From contig NZ_CP137891.1 of the NCBI RefSeq assembly GCF_033547075.1, forward strand, positions 1,178,001 to 1,242,000: a DNA stretch of 64,000 bases. The letters are read 5' to 3'. The notes under the pieces were generated by a model that searched no databases, was not told where the DNA came from, and saw only the letters and a program-made list of their open reading frames with translations. Source of the DNA: Flavobacterium ardleyense. GTDB taxonomy: Bacteria; Bacteroidota; Bacteroidia; Flavobacteriales; Flavobacteriaceae. Of this stretch, positions 63,577 to 64,000 are shown piece by piece (position 1 is the stretch's first letter; each line of letters begins with the position of its first letter). A program made the position numbers and the translations under genes.

Positions 63577-63830
63577 GATACTGCTGGTAAAACACACTAT
63601 AAGCAATTTGGGTATTGGACTTAATTTGAAATTGGTTTTGTATTCGGAAGATTTGGCAAATCCGAAGATAAGGCTTAGTTTAATCCCAAACTGCTTGTAG
63701 AGTGAGAACGTTAGTTGCTCTATGCGACAGTATTAATTATAAATCCTGATCTGTATATAGTATTTTGAATGCACAAAAAAACTCACTTTTTAAGAAAGCG
63801 ACCTATTTCAGAATTCAATAATATTAGTAT
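63577..63830. other. Intergenic region without recognised features
   Basis: The 254 bp between the lipoprotein gene and the pirin-family gene contain no frame, repeat or clear terminator that I can support. Confidence 0.5.
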
Positions 63831-64000
63831 TTACAAACTCATCGGCACTTCGATAATCAAGAATTTCGCTTGGCTTTTCGCTTGAATAGAAATCTGGTCT
63901 GTATCGTAAATTCCGATTGCGTCTTTGGTATTAAGTAGAGTATCTCCCACCAGAACATCCCCAGAAATAGACATTAGAAAAACGCCATTGCCAGGTTTTC
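63831..64000 (-). CDS. Pirin family protein, C-terminal part (5' end outside window)
   Basis: The last 56 residues are visible: 'GNGVFLMSISGDVLVGDTLLNTKDAIGIYDT', then 'FLIIEVPMSL' and the TAA at 63831. This is the C-terminal cupin of YhhW/pirin-type proteins ('GnGvfvf...G...v....l..rDaiGi.d'). The enzymatic role of bacterial pirins varies (quercetinase-like or regulatory). The rest of the gene lies beyond 64000. Confidence 0.75.
   Translation of the reverse strand, partial: KPGNGVFLMSISGDVLVGDTLLNTKDAIGIYDTDQISIQAKSQAKFLIIEVPMSL

Overview
The window looks like a chromosomal segment of a Flavobacterium-like bacterium (Bacteroidota, Flavobacteriaceae). The evidence is low GC, Bacteroidota-type promoters (TTG, 17-20 bp, TAnnTTTG) before many genes, secreted proteins with type IX secretion (T9SS) sorting domains of types A and B, a PorP/SprF protein, an S46 dipeptidyl-peptidase, a folK-deoxynucleoside kinase fusion, and the CBS-nadK-DUF6089-uppS-bamA-ompH-ompH-murI order. 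Most of the window is ordinary housekeeping sequence. The accessory sequence lies at about 2.0-2.7 kb, 31.8-33.4 kb, 52.0-52.7 kb and 61.0-63.6 kb.

Layout. 0-2 kb: end of a cytochrome-oxidase accessory cluster (SCO-like, SCO, DUF420, small CxxC protein). 2-4.2 kb: hypothetical lipoprotein, a solitary REP-like hairpin and a DUF4403 lipoprotein. 4.3-11.6 kb: TolC/HlyD efflux pair, tsaB, MscS channel, DUF255 thioredoxin-like protein and a NifU-type Fe-S protein. 11.7-18.5 kb: a 1,922-aa T9SS type B repeat protein with its PorP/SprF partner. 18.5-27.3 kb: gamma-carbonic anhydrase, then the minus-strand envelope operon from CBS protein and nadK to bamA, two OmpH/Skp chaperones and murI. 27.4-31.4 kb: pdxJ, an alpha/beta hydrolase and two T9SS type A secreted proteins. 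31.6-33.3 kb: small membrane proteins, one interrupted by an in-frame stop. 33.5-37.3 kb: phage-holin-family protein and tig-clpP-clpX. 37.3-51.8 kb: a two-gene small lipoprotein/membrane unit, HTTM protein, GH3 protein, DUF2797, AsmA, SppA, folK-dNK, SpoU methyltransferase, DUF1573 and mutS. 52 kb: tRNA-Gly and tRNA-Leu with partial tRNA-Leu duplications between them. 52.7-60.8 kb: YegP-like protein, DPP11-type S46 peptidase, GNAT, kdtA, sugar aminotransferase, galE and fabD. 61-63.6 kb: a decayed toxin-antitoxin region, a RAYT transposase flanked by REP hairpins, a small LysR-like remnant and a hypothetical lipoprotein. The window ends inside a pirin-family gene.

The least ordinary observations are the following. 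(1) A REP/RAYT unit: a 55-bp perfect inverted repeat flanks an HxH transposase whose reading frame breaks exactly at a T_TTA_AAA heptamer, and a related REP lies 59 kb away. (2) Four copies of a separate intergenic repeat keep a hairpin although its central arm differs in sequence from copy to copy. (3) Two antitoxin genes converge on a single YoeB-like toxin that is frameshifted. (4) The first bases of tRNA-Leu are repeated upstream of the intact tRNA. I see no CRISPR array, no prophage and no complete insertion sequence apart from the RAYT unit. I did not identify a clearly new multi-gene defence system.
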